Positions 37,726-48,872 of a stretch of DNA of 64,000 bases are shown here, in pieces. Positions within the stretch are counted from its first letter, which is position 1; each line of letters opens with the position of its first letter. This DNA comes from Rhodobacterales bacterium HKCCA1288 (GTDB lineage: Bacteria > Pseudomonadota > Alphaproteobacteria > Rhodobacterales > Rhodobacteraceae), in assembly GCA_015693905.1 (NCBI GenBank), contig CP065161.1, positions 1,178,001-1,242,000 on the forward strand. The letters are read 5' to 3'. A program made the position numbers and the translations under genes. The notes under the pieces are model-generated. The model did not search any database. It worked only from the letters and a program-made list of their open reading frames with translations, and was not told the DNA's origin.

Positions 37726-40700
37726 TTACCCCTGCAGCGAACGCACCGCCAATTCACCCTCACGTGCGGCTTTCATGGCCAAGGCTGCCGCATGGCTGCC
37801 TGCAAGCGTGGTGTAATAGGGAATCTTGTCATAGAGCGCGACTGTGCGCATCGAGCGGCTGTCTTCCACCGCTTGCGCGCCTTCGGTCGTGTTCAAGACC
37901 AGATCAACCATCCCGTCCTTCATCATATCGACAATCGTGCGCCCACCTTCATAGGCCTTGTTGACCACATCAGATGAAATCCCGTGATCGGCCAAGAATT
38001 TCGCCGTGCCTGAGGTGGCCAAAATCTTGAGGCCCAAATCGGTCAAGGTTTGCGCAGTCTCCACCAAGAGCGGCGATTTATCCGCATCTTTGATCGACAA
38101 GAACACTGTGCCTGCCGTTGGCAAAACAGTTCCCGCGCCAAGCTGCGCCTTGAGGAAGGCACGCGCAAAGCTGCGATCCCACCCCATAACCTCGCCCGTT
38201 GACCGCATTTCTGGCCCAAGCAGCGTATCCACGCCAGGGAAACGGGCAAAGGGCAGCACCGCTTCCTTGACCGAGAACCACGGCGTGCGGAAATCTGACA
38301 GGCTCATCGGATCGCCCATCGGGATAGACGCGTTATCATCCACAGGTTGATGAGGCGCGGCCTTGGGGAAAACCGAAAGTTTCTCTCCCGCCATCAAGCG
38401 CGCTGCGATAGAGGCAATTGCGCTATCCGTGGCCTTGGCCACAAAGGGCACAGTGCGCGAAGCGCGTGGATTGACCTCAATCAAATAGATATCATCGCCT
38501 TTGACCGCGAATTGAACATTCATCAAACCAACCACATTGAGCGCGCGCGCCAGTGCCTCGGTCTGGCGGGTGATCTCTGCGATAATCGCATCGCTAAGCG
38601 TATGAGGCGGCAAAGAACAGGCACTGTCGCCCGAATGCACGCCCGCCTCCTCAATATGCTGCATAATGCCCGCGACATGAACCGCGTCACCATCGCACAG
38701 CGCATCCACATCAACCTCGGTCGCGCCATCAAGATAGCTGTCAAGAAGCACAGGGCTGTCGCCAGACACCACCACAGCCTCTGCGATATAGCGGTTAAGC
38801 TGTGCCGTATCGCGCACGATCTCCATTGCGCGCCCCCCCAGAACGTAAGAGGGGCGGATCACCAAAGGATACCCCAAGGCCTCAGCCGCGGCTTTTGCTT
38901 CCTCGTCAGAATGGGCAATCGCATTTTCGGGCTGCTTAAGCTCGAGCTTTTGAACAAGCTGCTGGAACCGCTCGCGATCCTCCGCCAAATCAATCGCATC
39001 GGGCGATGTGCCAAGGATTGGGATACCTGCCTCATGCAGCGCGTTGGCCAATTTCAGCGGGGTCTGACCGCCAAATTGCACGATAACCCCATGCAATGTG
39101 CCTGCGTCCTGCTCCACGCGCAGAATTTCCATCACATGCTCGTAGGTGAGAGGCTCGAAATACAGGCGGTCGGATGTATCGTAATCTGTTGAAACCGTCT
39201 CTGGGTTGCAGTTGATCATGATGGTTTCATAGCCTTGCGCGGTCAGCGCAAAACACGCGTGGCAGCAGCAATAATCAAATTCGATCCCCTGCCCAATGCG
39301 GTTTGGCCCGCCGCCCAAAATCACAACTTTTTTTGCATCCGAGGGACGCGCCTCGCATTCCACATCGCCCATCGCAGGGGCCTCATAGGTGGAATACATA
39401 TAGGGGGTCTGCGCCTCAAACTCGGCCGCGCAGGTGTCGATCCGCTTAAATGCGGCAACAATCCCTGCACTGGTGCGATCAGCCCGCACAGAGGCCTCGC
39501 TGCGGCCCGTCAGTGTCGCCAAACGCGCATCGGTGAAGCCCATCATCTTGATCTTGCGCAAGGCATCCGCCTCGCGCGGCAGGCCATTGGTGCGAATATC
39601 TTCCTCGACATCCACGATCTCGCGAATGCGGGCCAAGAACCATGGATCAAATTTGGTGACATGACCGATCTCATCATTGGTCAGACCATGGCGCATGGCT
39701 TGGGCGATCACACGCAGACGATCAGGCGTCTGCAGGCTGAGCGCCTTCGTGATGGCGGCCTTATCAGGCGCGCCGGCAATCTCGATCTCGTCAAAGCCAG
39801 ACAGACCCGTCTCAAGACTGGCCAAGGCTTTTTGCAAACTTTCGTGGAAGCTGCGGCCAATGGCCATTGCCTCGCCAACGGATTTCATCGCCGTGGTCAA
39901 TTCAGGCTTAGAGCCGGGGAATTTCTCAAAAGCAAAGCGTGGAATCTTGGTGACAACATAATCGATGCTTGGCTCAAAGCTGGCCGGGGTGACACGGGTG
40001 ATGTCATTGTCCAACTCATCCAATGTGTAACCTACGGCCAATTTCGCCGCGATTTTCGCAATCGGGAACCCCGTGGCCTTAGAGGCAAGCGCCGATGAAC
40101 GCGACACGCGCGGGTTCATCTCGATCACCACCATCCGCCCATCGGCAGGGTTAATCGCCCACTGCACGTTGGAGCCGCCCGTCTCAACGCCAATTTCGCG
40201 CAATACAGCAATCGAGCCGTTGCGCATGATCTGGTATTCTTTATCGGTCAGGGTCAACGCGGGCGCGACTGTGATACTGTCGCCCGTATGCACACCCATC
40301 GGATCTACGTTTTCGATGGAACAGACGATGATCGCGTTATCCGCTTTGTCGCGGACGACCTCCATCTCGTATTCTTTCCAACCAAGCAGCGATTCATCGA
40401 CCAAAATCTGCGCCACGGGCGAGGCCTCAAGCCCAGAACGGCAGTAATACTCATATTCTTCGCGGTTATACGCCACACCGCCGCCTGTGCCGCCCAAGGT
40501 AAAGGCGGGGCGAATGATGGCGGGCAGACCGATGTCTTCCAAGGCCTCCATCGCATCGCGCAGACCTGCGGCGATGTCGAATTTGCCGTTCTCTTTTTTC
40601 GGCGCCGCAACGATCGTGGCGCGCGGGTTTTCAAGGCCAATACGTTCCATCGCCTCGCGGAACAGCTTGCGGTCTTCGGCCATTTCAATCGCAGGGCGCT

Positions 40701-41055
40701 TTGCCCCAATCATCTCGACCCCGAATTTCTCCAACACACCCGCTTCTTCAAGTGAGAGAGCGGTGTTCAGACCCGTCTGGCCGCCCATGGTGGGCAACAG
40801 CGCATCGGGGCGCTCTTTTTCGATGATCTTTGCTACAACATCGGGGGTGATTGGCTCGATATAGGTGGCATCGGCCAATTCTGGATCGGTCATAATGGTC
40901 GCGGGGTTAGAATTGACCAGAATAACGCGATATCCTTCTTCGCGTAGGGCCTTACAGGCTTGTGCGCCCGAATAGTCAAATTCGCAGGCTTGCCCAATGA
41001 CGATTGGCCCCGCGCCGATGATCATGATGGAGCGGATATCGGTTCTTTTGGGCAT
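37726..41055 (-). CDS. carB: Carbamoyl-phosphate synthase large subunit
   Basis: 1109-residue enzyme that makes carbamoyl phosphate for pyrimidines and arginine. Two homologous ATP-grasp halves are visible: N-half from [24 protein letters not shown], with [11 protein letters not shown] and [19 protein letters not shown]-half from [21 protein letters not shown], with [14 protein letters not shown] and [18 protein letters not shown]. The last 140 residues form the MGS allosteric domain. carA is not adjacent. GAGG precedes the ATG and a promoter is likely at 41156-41183. Confidence 0.97.
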   Translation of the reverse strand: MPKRTDIRSIMIIGAGPIVIGQACEFDYSGAQACKALREEGYRVILVNSNPATIMTDPELADATYIEPITPDVVAKIIEKERPDALLPTMGGQTGLNTALSLEEAGVLEKFGVEMIGAKRPAIEMAEDRKLFREAMERIGLENPRATIVAAPKKENGKFDIAAGLRDAMEALEDIGLPAIIRPAFTLGGTGGGVAYNREEYEYYCRSGLEASPVAQILVDESLLGWKEYEMEVVRDKADNAIIVCSIENVDPMGVHTGDSITVAPALTLTDKEYQIMRNGSIAVLREIGVETGGSNVQWAINPADGRMVVIEMNPRVSRSSALASKATGFPIAKIAAKLAVGYTLDELDNDITRVTPASFEPSIDYVVTKIPRFAFEKFPGSKPELTTAMKSVGEAMAIGRSFHESLQKALASLETGLSGFDEIEIAGAPDKAAITKALSLQTPDRLRVIAQAMRHGLTNDEIGHVTKFDPWFLARIREIVDVEEDIRTNGLPREADALRKIKMMGFTDARLATLTGRSEASVRADRTSAGIVAAFKRIDTCAAEFEAQTPYMYSTYEAPAMGDVECEARPSDAKKVVILGGGPNRIGQGIEFDYCCCHACFALTAQGYETIMINCNPETVSTDYDTSDRLYFEPLTYEHVMEILRVEQDAGTLHGVIVQFGGQTPLKLANALHEAGIPILGTSPDAIDLAEDRERFQQLVQKLELKQPENAIAHSDEEAKAAAEALGYPLVIRPSYVLGGRAMEIVRDTAQLNRYIAEAVVVSGDSPVLLDSYLDGATEVDVDALCDGDAVHVAGIMQHIEEAGVHSGDSACSLPPHTLSDAIIAEITRQTEALARALNVVGLMNVQFAVKGDDIYLIEVNPRASRTVPFVAKATDSAIASIAARLMAGEKLSVFPKAAPHQPVDDNASIPMGDPMSLSDFRTPWFSVKEAVLPFARFPGVDTLLGPEMRSTGEVMGWDRSFARAFLKAQLGAGTVLPTAGTVFLSIKDADKSPLLVETAQTLTDLGLKILATSGTAKFLADHGISSDVVNKAYEGGRTIVDMMKDGMVDLVLNTTEGAQAVEDSRSMRTVALYDKIPYYTTLAGSHAAALAMKAAREGELAVRSLQG

Positions 41056-41155
41056 CGGATAACCTCGGTATTGGCTGCGGGCCTACAAACGGCGAAACAT
41101 CAGGGTGCGACCGCGCACGCAAAGGCGCGCTTCGAGAGCGGTGCAAATTGATGGC

Positions 41156-41183
41156 GTTATAGTCAAGCGAGAGCGCGGCGCAA
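41156..41183 (-). promoter_or_regulatory. Candidate promoter of carB
   Basis: On the minus strand TTGCGC (41178-41183), a 16-base spacer and TATAAC (41156-41161), about 100 bases before the carB start. Confidence 0.42.
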
Positions 41184-41230
41184 GGGCAGAAGCGCGGCAA
41201 AATTTCCTACACCCTTCCCAAGAGGCAGGA

Positions 41231-42307
41231 TCACGCTGGGCCTGTCACTCGATTAACATGGCCCATCTTACGGCCTGCACGGGTTTCAGCCTTACCATAT
41301 AGGTGGATTTGAACGCCTTTTGTCTCGGCCATTTCAGCCGCGCGCGCCACATCATCACCGATGAGATTCTCCATCACAACATTCGCGTGACGGCTGCCAT
41401 CCCCTAAAGGCCAGCCAGTGATGGCCCGGATATGCTGCTCGAACTGATCGACTGCGCAGCCTGCTTGCGTCCAATGGCCAGAGTTATGCACCCGTGGTGC
41501 AATCTCATTGACGACCAAGCCCTCAGGCGTGACGAACAGCTCGACCCCCATGACACCCACATAATCCAAAGCCGTGACAATTTTTGAGGCCAGCAAAACT
41601 GCATCAGCGCGCAGCATGGCAGGCAAGTCAGCAGGGATAGTGGTGGTTGCAAGAATGCCATCGCGGTGGATGTTTTCACCTGGATCATAGGCCGAGACAC
41701 GGCCATCGCGCCCGCGCGCAATGATCACCGAAACCTCTCGGCTAAACTTTACAAAGCCCTCGGAAATTGCAGGCGCCCCATTGAGACTAGCATAAGCGGC
41801 ATCCGCCTCGGACGCGGCCATAACCCGCGCTTGCCCCTTGCCGTCATACCCAAAACGGCGGGTCTTGAGGATCGCGGGACAGCCCGTTTTTTCAAGCGCC
41901 TGCGCCACGCCCTCGGCCGCATCAATCGCACAATATGGCGCGGTTTTCAGACCAAGACTGTTGAGAAAATCCTTCTCCACCAAGCGATCCTGAGACACTT
42001 CAAGCGCCGTGCGTGCAGGAAAGAGCGGGCGCGTATCTTCGAGCAGGGCCAAGGCCGCGCTTGGGATATTTTCAAATTCAAAGGTCAACACATCGCAAGA
42101 CAGCGCAAAGGCCTTGAGCGCCTCATGATCATCATATCCCGCTTGCGTCACGGATATTGCCACATCACCCGCAGGGGGCTGTGCGCCTGGTTCGAAAATC
42201 CGAACTTTATATCCAAGGCGTGCTGCGGCCATAGCAAGCATACGCCCCAATTGACCGCCCCCCAAAATACCAATCACGCTGCCATTGGGCAGAACCTCAT
42301 GCGTCAT
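41231..42307 (-). CDS. purK: N5-carboxyaminoimidazole ribonucleotide synthase
   Basis: 358-residue ATP-grasp enzyme of purine synthesis that carboxylates AIR with bicarbonate and ATP. It opens with [22 protein letters not shown]; the ATP site ([13 protein letters not shown]) and [17 protein letters not shown] are diagnostic. The frame continues to 42382, but the ATG at 42307 overlaps the purE end by 11 bases and gives the expected N-terminus. Confidence 0.95.
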   Translation of the reverse strand: MTHEVLPNGSVIGILGGGQLGRMLAMAAARLGYKVRIFEPGAQPPAGDVAISVTQAGYDDHEALKAFALSCDVLTFEFENIPSAALALLEDTRPLFPARTALEVSQDRLVEKDFLNSLGLKTAPYCAIDAAEGVAQALEKTGCPAILKTRRFGYDGKGQARVMAASEADAAYASLNGAPAISEGFVKFSREVSVIIARGRDGRVSAYDPGENIHRDGILATTTIPADLPAMLRADAVLLASKIVTALDYVGVMGVELFVTPEGLVVNEIAPRVHNSGHWTQAGCAVDQFEQHIRAITGWPLGDGSRHANVVMENLIGDDVARAAEMAETKGVQIHLYGKAETRAGRKMGHVNRVTGPA

Positions 42308-42788
42308 CTTGAGGTTCCTCGGGGATCGAAGCGGAGAGATCGGCGCGCCATTGATCCAGACGCGCGGCAAGATCTGCGTCATGCACGGCCAAAATGGCCG
42401 CCGCCATCAGCCCGGCATTGGCCGCCCCCGCAGCGCCAATCGCCATGGTCGCGACAGGAAATCCGCGCGGCATTTGCAAAATCGAATAAAGCGAATCAAC
42501 CCCAGACAAGGCCTTGGTTTGCACGGGCACGCCGATGACGGGCACCCGCGTCTTTGACGCCATCATACCCGGCAAATGCGCGGCCCCACCTGCGCCTGCG
42601 ATAATCACCTTCAAGCCACGGCTTGCGGCGGTTTTACCATAGTCCCACAGCCGATCAGGTGTGCGATGCGCAGAAACGATTTTGGTTTCGTAAGGAACGC
42701 CCAACGCGTCAAGCATTTCGGCGGCTTCGCGCATGGTGGGCCAATCAGACTGGCTGCCCATGATGATGCCAATTTCGATATCCGCCAT
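42297..42788 (-). CDS. purE: N5-carboxyaminoimidazole ribonucleotide mutase
   Basis: 163-residue class I PurE that isomerises N5-CAIR to CAIR, the step after Pur[27 protein letters not shown] and [13 protein letters not shown] are the family signature. Start at 42788 chosen over 42806 because [13 protein letters not shown] is the usual beginning. The promoter is likely at 42828-42855. Confidence 0.96.
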   Translation of the reverse strand: MADIEIGIIMGSQSDWPTMREAAEMLDALGVPYETKIVSAHRTPDRLWDYGKTAASRGLKVIIAGAGGAAHLPGMMASKTRVPVIGVPVQTKALSGVDSLYSILQMPRGFPVATMAIGAAGAANAGLMAAAILAVHDADLAARLDQWRADLSASIPEEPQDDA

Positions 42789-42827
42789 GGGGAGGATCCT
42801 TTGCAATAAGCCTTGTGAGAGGGGCGC

Positions 42828-42855
42828 ACTATAGCGAGATCAAACCGCTATGCAA
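42828..42855 (-). promoter_or_regulatory. Sigma-70-type promoter of purEK
   Basis: On the minus strand TTGCAT (42850-42855), 16 bases, TATAGT (42828-42833). The -35 box overlaps the end of the DUF465 gene. Confidence 0.5.
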
Positions 42856-43066
42856 TGATGTCAGGGGTGAGTTCATCCTCAATGCGGGTGATCGCATCTT
42901 TGAGGGACAACTTCTGCTTTTTCAGACGACGCAGCGTCAATTGATCAGGGCTTGGCCGTGTCTCAAGGGCGGCAATCGCCTCGTCCAAATCCCGATGCTC
43001 GCGCTTAAGCACCTCCAAGCGGATGCGCAGCACGTCTTCGTGGCTCATTTCGGTCGGGGCGTTCAT
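42848..43066 (-). CDS. DUF465 (YdcH) family small coiled-coil protein
   Basis: 72-residue protein, almost all helix: SHEDVLRIRLEVLKREHRDLDEAIAALE, a short turn at RPSPDQL, then RRLKKQKLSLKDAITRIEDEL. This helical hairpin with the LKKQKL motif is the DUF465 signature. Function unknown. Start at 43066 is uncertain; MSHEDV at 43048 is an alternative. The purEK promoter lies in its tail. Confidence 0.8.
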   Translation of the reverse strand: MNAPTEMSHEDVLRIRLEVLKREHRDLDEAIAALETRPSPDQLTLRRLKKQKLSLKDAITRIEDELTPDIIA

Positions 43067-43139
43067 GGGGCGCTTATGTCTTTCTGAATCTGGGGTGGTG
43101 CCGCACCATACTGTGACATTGCACGCCACGCAAAGGAAA

Positions 43140-43274
43140 TGGCGCGCCTGCGTGCGCCAGATGCAAACAGGGCTTGCAGGGGGACTGGGCAGGCCCCATA
43201 TTTACCTCAGATCCAGTTGCCGAATTACGGGGCTGGCGCTTGCACAGATCGCTTATCAAAGGATGTGCCTTATG
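43140..43274 (+). ncRNA. Candidate ROSE-like RNA thermometer in the hsp20 leader
   Basis: Four successive hairpins can form: 43140-43159 (6-bp stem TGGCGC/GCGCCA), 43162-43178 (TGCAA/TTGCA), 43213-43236 (CCAG/CTGG with inner CCG/CGG) and 43242-43268. In the last, GCACA pairs with TGTGC and TCGCT (43249-43253) faces the Shine-Dalgarno AGGA (43260-43263). UYGCU opposite AGGA in the last hairpin is the hallmark of ROSE elements, which block translation of small heat-shock genes until warming. The ATG follows at 43272. Confidence 0.55.
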
Positions 43275-43727
43275 ACGAAACTAACCCTAGGGACGCACCC
43301 GTTTCTGTTGGGCTTTGATCAACTCGAACGTTTGGTCGAACGCACTGTGAAATCTGGGAATGATGGTTACCCCCCCTATAATATCGAACAACGCGGCGAC
43401 ACGGCTTATCGCATCACTTTAGCGGTGGCAGGCTTTGCCGAAACAGATCTCTCAATCACAGAAGAAGATCGCCAATTGGTGATCCGTGGCCGCCAATCAG
43501 ATGAGGATGCGGAGCGCATCTTTTTACATCGTGGGATTGCGGCGCGGCAATTTCAGCGCAGCTTTGTCTTGGCCGATGGGGTCGAGGTGACAGGCGCCAC
43601 GATGGAGCATGGGCTGTTGCATATCGACCTGCATCGCCTGCAGCCCGATAGCGTTGTGCGCAAGATTGAGATTTCAAATTCTGGTGCAGCCTCAAAATCG
43701 CTGCAAACGAAAGGGGGAAGATCATGA
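43272..43727 (+). CDS. Small heat-shock protein Hsp20 (IbpA-like)
   Basis: 151-residue alpha-crystallin-domain chaperone that holds unfolding proteins. It starts MTKLTLGTHPFLLGFDQLER, the class A alphaproteobacterial type, with NIEQRGDTAYRITLAVAGFAETDLSI and GIAARQFQRSFVLADGVEV, then GLLHIDLHR. The frame opens to 43023, but the ATG at 43272 has AAAGGA in front and the usual N-terminus. Its stop overlaps the ATG of the DUF1150 gene. Expression is probably controlled by the leader RNA. Confidence 0.93.
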   Translation: MTKLTLGTHPFLLGFDQLERLVERTVKSGNDGYPPYNIEQRGDTAYRITLAVAGFAETDLSITEEDRQLVIRGRQSDEDAERIFLHRGIAARQFQRSFVLADGVEVTGATMEHGLLHIDLHRLQPDSVVRKIEISNSGAASKSLQTKGGRS

Positions 43728-43951
43728 CCAATCCCGAACACCCAAAGAGCAAGTCCGAGCGGCCTATCGTTTATATCCGCCCCGTTGATGTGGCGAGCCT
43801 CCCTTCGGAGATCCGCGCCCAAGCGGGTGCGCGCGAACAACTTTACGCAATTGGAACCGAGGAAGGCACGCAATTGGCCCTCGTCAAAGATCGCGCCTTG
43901 GCCTTCGTTGTGGCGCGCCAAAATGATCTGACACCTGTAAGCGTCCATTAA
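43724..43951 (+). CDS. DUF1150 family protein
   Basis: 75-residue protein with the family core IVYIRPVDVASLPSEIRAQAGAREQLYAIGTEEGTQLAL and FVVARQNDLTPVSVH. DUF1150 genes usually follow hsp20 in alphaproteobacteria; here the two overlap by ATGA. The link suggests a role in the heat response, but no function is known. Confidence 0.88.
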   Translation: MTNPEHPKSKSERPIVYIRPVDVASLPSEIRAQAGAREQLYAIGTEEGTQLALVKDRALAFVVARQNDLTPVSVH

Positions 43952-43982
43952 CACGCAACGGTTTCATTTAGCCCAAATGAAA

Positions 43983-44012
43983 AAAGGCCCGCATGACGCG
44001 GGCCTTTCTTTT
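43983..44012. terminator. Bidirectional terminator between DUF1150 and groL
   Basis: A perfect 10-bp stem (43983-43992 with 43998-44007), loop ATGAC, A-rich on the left and TTTCTTTT on the right, so it can stop transcripts from both convergent operons. Confidence 0.88.
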
Positions 44013-44042
44013 GTCCAAAGCCACAGGGCCTTGGGGGCATGA

Positions 44043-45710
<1,668 letters not shown>

Positions 45711-45739
45711 TCAGGTTAAAAATTCGATCAGGAACGGTC

Positions 45740-46027
45740 TCAGGCGATGATGCCGAGAATGTCCGATTCCTTCATGATCAGCAGTTCTTCGCCATCAACC
45801 GTGACTTCGGTGCCAGACCATTTGCCGAACAAGACGCGGTCGCCAGCTTTGACGCTCATTGCGATCAGCTCGCCCGAGTCCTTGCGTGCGCCTTCGCCAA
45901 CGGAGACGATTTCGCCCTCTGCGGGTTTCTCTTTTGCGCTATCGGGGATGATCAGACCGCCTTTGGTCTTTTCGTCGCTCTCTACGCGGCGAACCAGCAC
46001 GCGGTCATGCAGTGGTTTCAATGCCAT
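45740..46027 (-). CDS. groS: Co-chaperonin GroES (10 kDa)
   Basis: 95-residue lid of the GroEL chamber. [21 protein letters not shown] and the mobile loop [15 protein letters not shown] are typical, as is [19 protein letters not shown] lies before the ATG. First gene of the operon, 53 bases before groL; controlled by promoter 46100-46128 and CIRCE. Confidence 0.98.
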   Translation of the reverse strand: MALKPLHDRVLVRRVESDEKTKGGLIIPDSAKEKPAEGEIVSVGEGARKDSGELIAMSVKAGDRVLFGKWSGTEVTVDGEELLIMKESDILGIIA

Positions 46028-46065
46028 CTGTCGAACACTCCTTAAGGTTCGTATGTTTCACTGTA

Positions 46066-46092
46066 TTAGCACTCAGTCTATGCGAGTGCTAA
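46066..46092 (-). promoter_or_regulatory. CIRCE element (HrcA operator) of groSL
   Basis: TTAGCACTC at 46066-46074, a 9-base spacer and GAGTGCTAA at 46084-46092: a perfect copy of the CIRCE consensus. HrcA binds it and represses groSL until heat shock. Confidence 0.97.
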
Positions 46093-46099
46093 CGACAGG

Positions 46100-46128
46100 C
46101 AGATAGGCAGGGGATGCGGAGGTGTCAA
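46100..46128 (-). promoter_or_regulatory. Promoter of groSL
   Basis: On the minus strand TTGACA (46123-46128), 17 bases, TATCTG (46100-46105), ending 8 bases before CIRCE, so HrcA would cover the transcription start. Confidence 0.75.
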
Positions 46129-46234
46129 CGGGCCGCAGGCGGAAAATTTCGAAAAAAGTTTCTGCGCGCGAGAACCCTGCCGAAATTATGGAAATTAAAG
46201 CCTAAGCCGCGACAAATTCCCGCCTTTGCCCCCC

Positions 46235-46263
46235 GTGACATGGCCAAAGCCCTGCCCTATAAG
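46235..46263 (+). promoter_or_regulatory. Candidate promoter of the manganese pyrophosphatase gene
   Basis: GTGACA at 46235-46240, 17 bases, TATAAG at 46258-46263, 37 bases before the chosen ATG. Confidence 0.5.
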
Positions 46264-46299
46264 GCGCGCGAGTTTTCACAAAAATAGATGGATAATGAC

Positions 46300-47223
46300 A
46301 TGAGCACCTTGGTCTTTGGCCACAAATCGCCAGACACAGATTCCACTGGCTCCCCGATTTTGTGGGCATGGTATCTTAATGAGGTGAAAGGCGTAGAGGC
46401 AGAAGCCGTTCTTTTGGGTGAGCCAAACACCGAAGCCGCCTTTGTTTTGCAGAAATGGGATTTGCCAAAACCGCGTCTTATTGACGATGTTGCAGAAGGT
46501 CAGGCGTGCGTTGTGGTCGACACCAACAACCCTGCAGAACTGCCTGCCTCAATCAACGCTGCCGATGTTCAGGCCATCATTGACCACCATAAACTGGTGG
46601 GCGGGCTTGAGACGAAAGGGCCGATTGATATCACCATCCGCCCCTTGGCCTGCACAGCGACCTTGATGATTGACCTGATGGGTGATGATGCGGCGAAAAT
46701 GCCAAATTGGGCGAAAGGTGCTGCCTTGTCCTGCATCCTGTCTGATACGTTGGAATTCCGCTCCCCGACCACAACCGATCATGATCGCGCCGTGGCCGAA
46801 GGCCTCGCTGCTGATCTGGGCGTGTCTATCCCCGATTATGCTGCTGAAATGTTTGCGGCGAAATCTGATGTCTCGCGCTTTTCTGATGCAGAATTGCTGC
46901 GCATGGACAGCAAAACCTATGAGGTGGGGGGCAAGACCTTCCGTGTTTCCGTTCTGGAAACAACTGCGCCCGCAACGGTTTTGTCTCGCAAAGCAAGCCT
47001 GATGGACAGCATGATCACAGTCGCCAAAGAGGACGGCGCCGATCAGGTTTTGTTGTTTGTCATCGATATTTTGCGCGAAGAAGCCACGCTTTTGGTGCCA
47101 AACGATCTGGTGCGCCAAGTGGCCGAGAAAAGTTTTTCCACTGTTGTGGGCGATGCCGATCAGGTCGTGCTGCCAGGGATTGTGAGCCGCAAAAAGCAGA
47201 TCATCCCGAACCTCGCGCTTTGA
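46300..47223 (+). CDS. ppaC: Manganese-dependent inorganic pyrophosphatase (family II)
   Basis: 307-residue DHH-family enzyme that hydrolyses pyrophosphate. Metal ligands lie in FGHKSPDTDS (His, Asp, Asp), VVDTNN and AIIDHHKLVGG; the C-terminal DHHA2 domain ends with VVLPGIVSRKKQIIPNL, whose SRKKQ motif binds substrate. An ATG 12 bases upstream (46288) is possible, but MSTLVFGHK is the usual start. A strong terminator follows. Confidence 0.96.
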   Translation: MSTLVFGHKSPDTDSTGSPILWAWYLNEVKGVEAEAVLLGEPNTEAAFVLQKWDLPKPRLIDDVAEGQACVVVDTNNPAELPASINAADVQAIIDHHKLVGGLETKGPIDITIRPLACTATLMIDLMGDDAAKMPNWAKGAALSCILSDTLEFRSPTTTDHDRAVAEGLAADLGVSIPDYAAEMFAAKSDVSRFSDAELLRMDSKTYEVGGKTFRVSVLETTAPATVLSRKASLMDSMITVAKEDGADQVLLFVIDILREEATLLVPNDLVRQVAEKSFSTVVGDADQVVLPGIVSRKKQIIPNLAL

Positions 47224-47241
47224 TCAGATGAAAGTTTGATG

Positions 47242-47275
47242 AAAGGGCGGCCTGAGGGCCGCCCTTTTCCTTTTA
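47242..47275 (+). terminator. Terminator after ppaC
   Basis: A perfect 11-bp stem (47242-47252 with 47257-47267), loop TGAG, then TTTTCCTTTTA (first T's in the stem). Confidence 0.9.
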
Positions 47276-47333
47276 TCCCATCGCAGGGCGCGGTAAGAGA
47301 GGCGCGAAGAGCCTCAAAGAGAAAGCACGCCCC

Positions 47334-48224
47334 ATGAGCCATAGCGCAGACGCCCCCGCGATCATCTCTCACCTCTCCGAGATTTCCGACCGCTATGACG
47401 CGCTTTTTTGCGACCTTTGGGGCTGCGTGCATAATGGCATCGCCCCTTTTCCTGACGCGATTGCGGCGCTGCAGGCCTTTCGCACCAAAGGGGGTGTTGT
47501 GGTTTTGGTCACCAATGCCCCACGTGCCCATGTCGAGATTGCCAAACAGTTGGATGCAATGGGGGTTCCCCGCGATGCATGGGACATGATCGCAACCTCT
47601 GGCGACAGCGCACGGGCGGCGATGCTAACGGGGGCAGTTGGCGAGAAGGTCTATTTCATTGGCGAGCCGCGCGATGACACATTTTTCGCACCGATGAAAC
47701 TGATTGAAAACCCTGTAACCCTGACCAAGGTCGATGTGGCCGACGCCGAAGGGATTGTTTGCACAGGCCCGTTTGATCCCCATGCCGAACCTGATGTGCT
47801 GCGCCCGCAATTGCTTTTGGCGAAAACACGCGGGCTCAAGCTTCTCTGCGCAAACCCTGACATCGTGGTGGACCGTGGAGAAAGCCGCGAATATTGCGCT
47901 GGCGCAGTGGCGAAACTTTACACCGAGATGGGCGGCGAGAGCCTTTATTTCGGGAAGCCCCACCCCCCCATCTATGATCTGGCACGGCGGCGCTTGGTGC
48001 AAAATGGCCATGATATCAGTGACGAGCGAATCTTGGCCGTTGGAGATGGCATCTTTACCGATGTGCAGGGCGGGATTGGCGAAGGCATTGATACCCTGTT
48101 TATCACAGGCGGTTTGGCCCGCGAAGAAACAGCGACAACCGATCAGCCAAATCCAGAAAAACTTGCTCAATATCTGAAAGATAGCGGTCAAAATCCAACA
48201 TTTAGCATTGGGTTCTTACGCTAA
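47334..48224 (+). CDS. HAD-superfamily class IIA hydrolase (TIGR01459 type)
   Basis: 296-residue NagD-like phosphatase of unknown substrate. The nucleophile motif is FCDLWGCVHNG, motif 2 VTNAP, and the late GKPHPPIYDLA and ILAVGDGIFTDVQGG match motifs 3 and 4. The second position after the nucleophilic Asp is Trp rather than Asp, as usual in this subfamily. It stands alone after the ppaC terminator. Confidence 0.88.
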   Translation: MSHSADAPAIISHLSEISDRYDALFCDLWGCVHNGIAPFPDAIAALQAFRTKGGVVVLVTNAPRAHVEIAKQLDAMGVPRDAWDMIATSGDSARAAMLTGAVGEKVYFIGEPRDDTFFAPMKLIENPVTLTKVDVADAEGIVCTGPFDPHAEPDVLRPQLLLAKTRGLKLLCANPDIVVDRGESREYCAGAVAKLYTEMGGESLYFGKPHPPIYDLARRRLVQNGHDISDERILAVGDGIFTDVQGGIGEGIDTLFITGGLAREETATTDQPNPEKLAQYLKDSGQNPTFSIGFLR

Positions 48225-48286
48225 TCGGGCAAATTGTCGCGCAACAAAATTACAACATTTGCGCGCCTGAGTTAATTTAATTGTTG

Positions 48287-48297
48287 CTGCATTGCAG
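48287..48297. promoter_or_regulatory. Candidate PhaR-type binding site
   Basis: CTGC-ATT-GCAG, matching the CTGC-N3-4-GCAG sites described for PhaR, the polyhydroxybutyrate-sensing repressor of Paracoccus and Rhodobacter. It lies 52 bases before a PhaJ-type hydratase gene, which makes the assignment sensible. Confidence 0.45.
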
Positions 48298-48348
48298 AAA
48301 TTTGCTATGGTCAGTTCCAAGCGAAGGGCATTTCTCTTGGAGACTGGA

Positions 48349-48801
48349 ATGTTGGACACGAGTCATAACCTCCCCCGTGGGACGATCTGCATCGAAGATA
48401 TCGAATTGGGGATGACGCGGCATTTGACCAAAACTGTCAGCGACCGCGATATTGAGCTTTTCGCAGAGGTCTCAACCGACCGAAACCCCGTTCATCTTGA
48501 CGATGATTACGCCCGTGACACGATTTTTGAGGGGCGCATCGCCCATGGGATGCTAACCGCAGGGCTGATTTCAGCCGTTATCGGCGAACAACTGCCAGGG
48601 CATGGCACTGTTTACTTAGGTCAAACGCTGAAATTCATGGCACCCGTGCGCCCTGGTGATCAAGTGCGGGCCGAGGTGGAAGTGACCGCGATTGACCACG
48701 CGAAGCGCCGTGTGACCCTTGAGACGCGCTGCCTGATTGATGGCAAACCTGTCCTCAAAGGCGAAGCAGTCGTCCTCGCCCCGTCACGGAAATTCGATTA
48801 A
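48349..48801 (+). CDS. phaJ: MaoC-family (R)-specific enoyl-CoA hydratase, PhaJ-like
   Basis: 150-residue hot-dog-fold hydratase. The R-hydratase motif is complete: AEVSTDRNPVHLDDDYARDTIFEG and RIAHGMLTAGLIS, with the catalytic Asp and His in DxNPxH. Such enzymes turn trans-enoyl-CoA into (R)-3-hydroxyacyl-CoA, often for polyhydroxyalkanoate. The frame opens at 48292, but GGAG precedes the ATG at 48349. Substrate range is unknown, so the symbol is provisional. Confidence 0.82.
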   Translation: MLDTSHNLPRGTICIEDIELGMTRHLTKTVSDRDIELFAEVSTDRNPVHLDDDYARDTIFEGRIAHGMLTAGLISAVIGEQLPGHGTVYLGQTLKFMAPVRPGDQVRAEVEVTAIDHAKRRVTLETRCLIDGKPVLKGEAVVLAPSRKFD

Positions 48802-48872
48802 CCTCGCAGCGGCGCAGGATTTTTACCGACCCGATGCTTGCCCTAGATCGCGGGCTTGGATATTCGGGCAGT

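Noticed and set aside
43067-43139. Possible heat-shock sigma factor promoter for hsp20
   Set aside because: No CTTG/-10 pair with correct spacing stood out; only weak partial matches.
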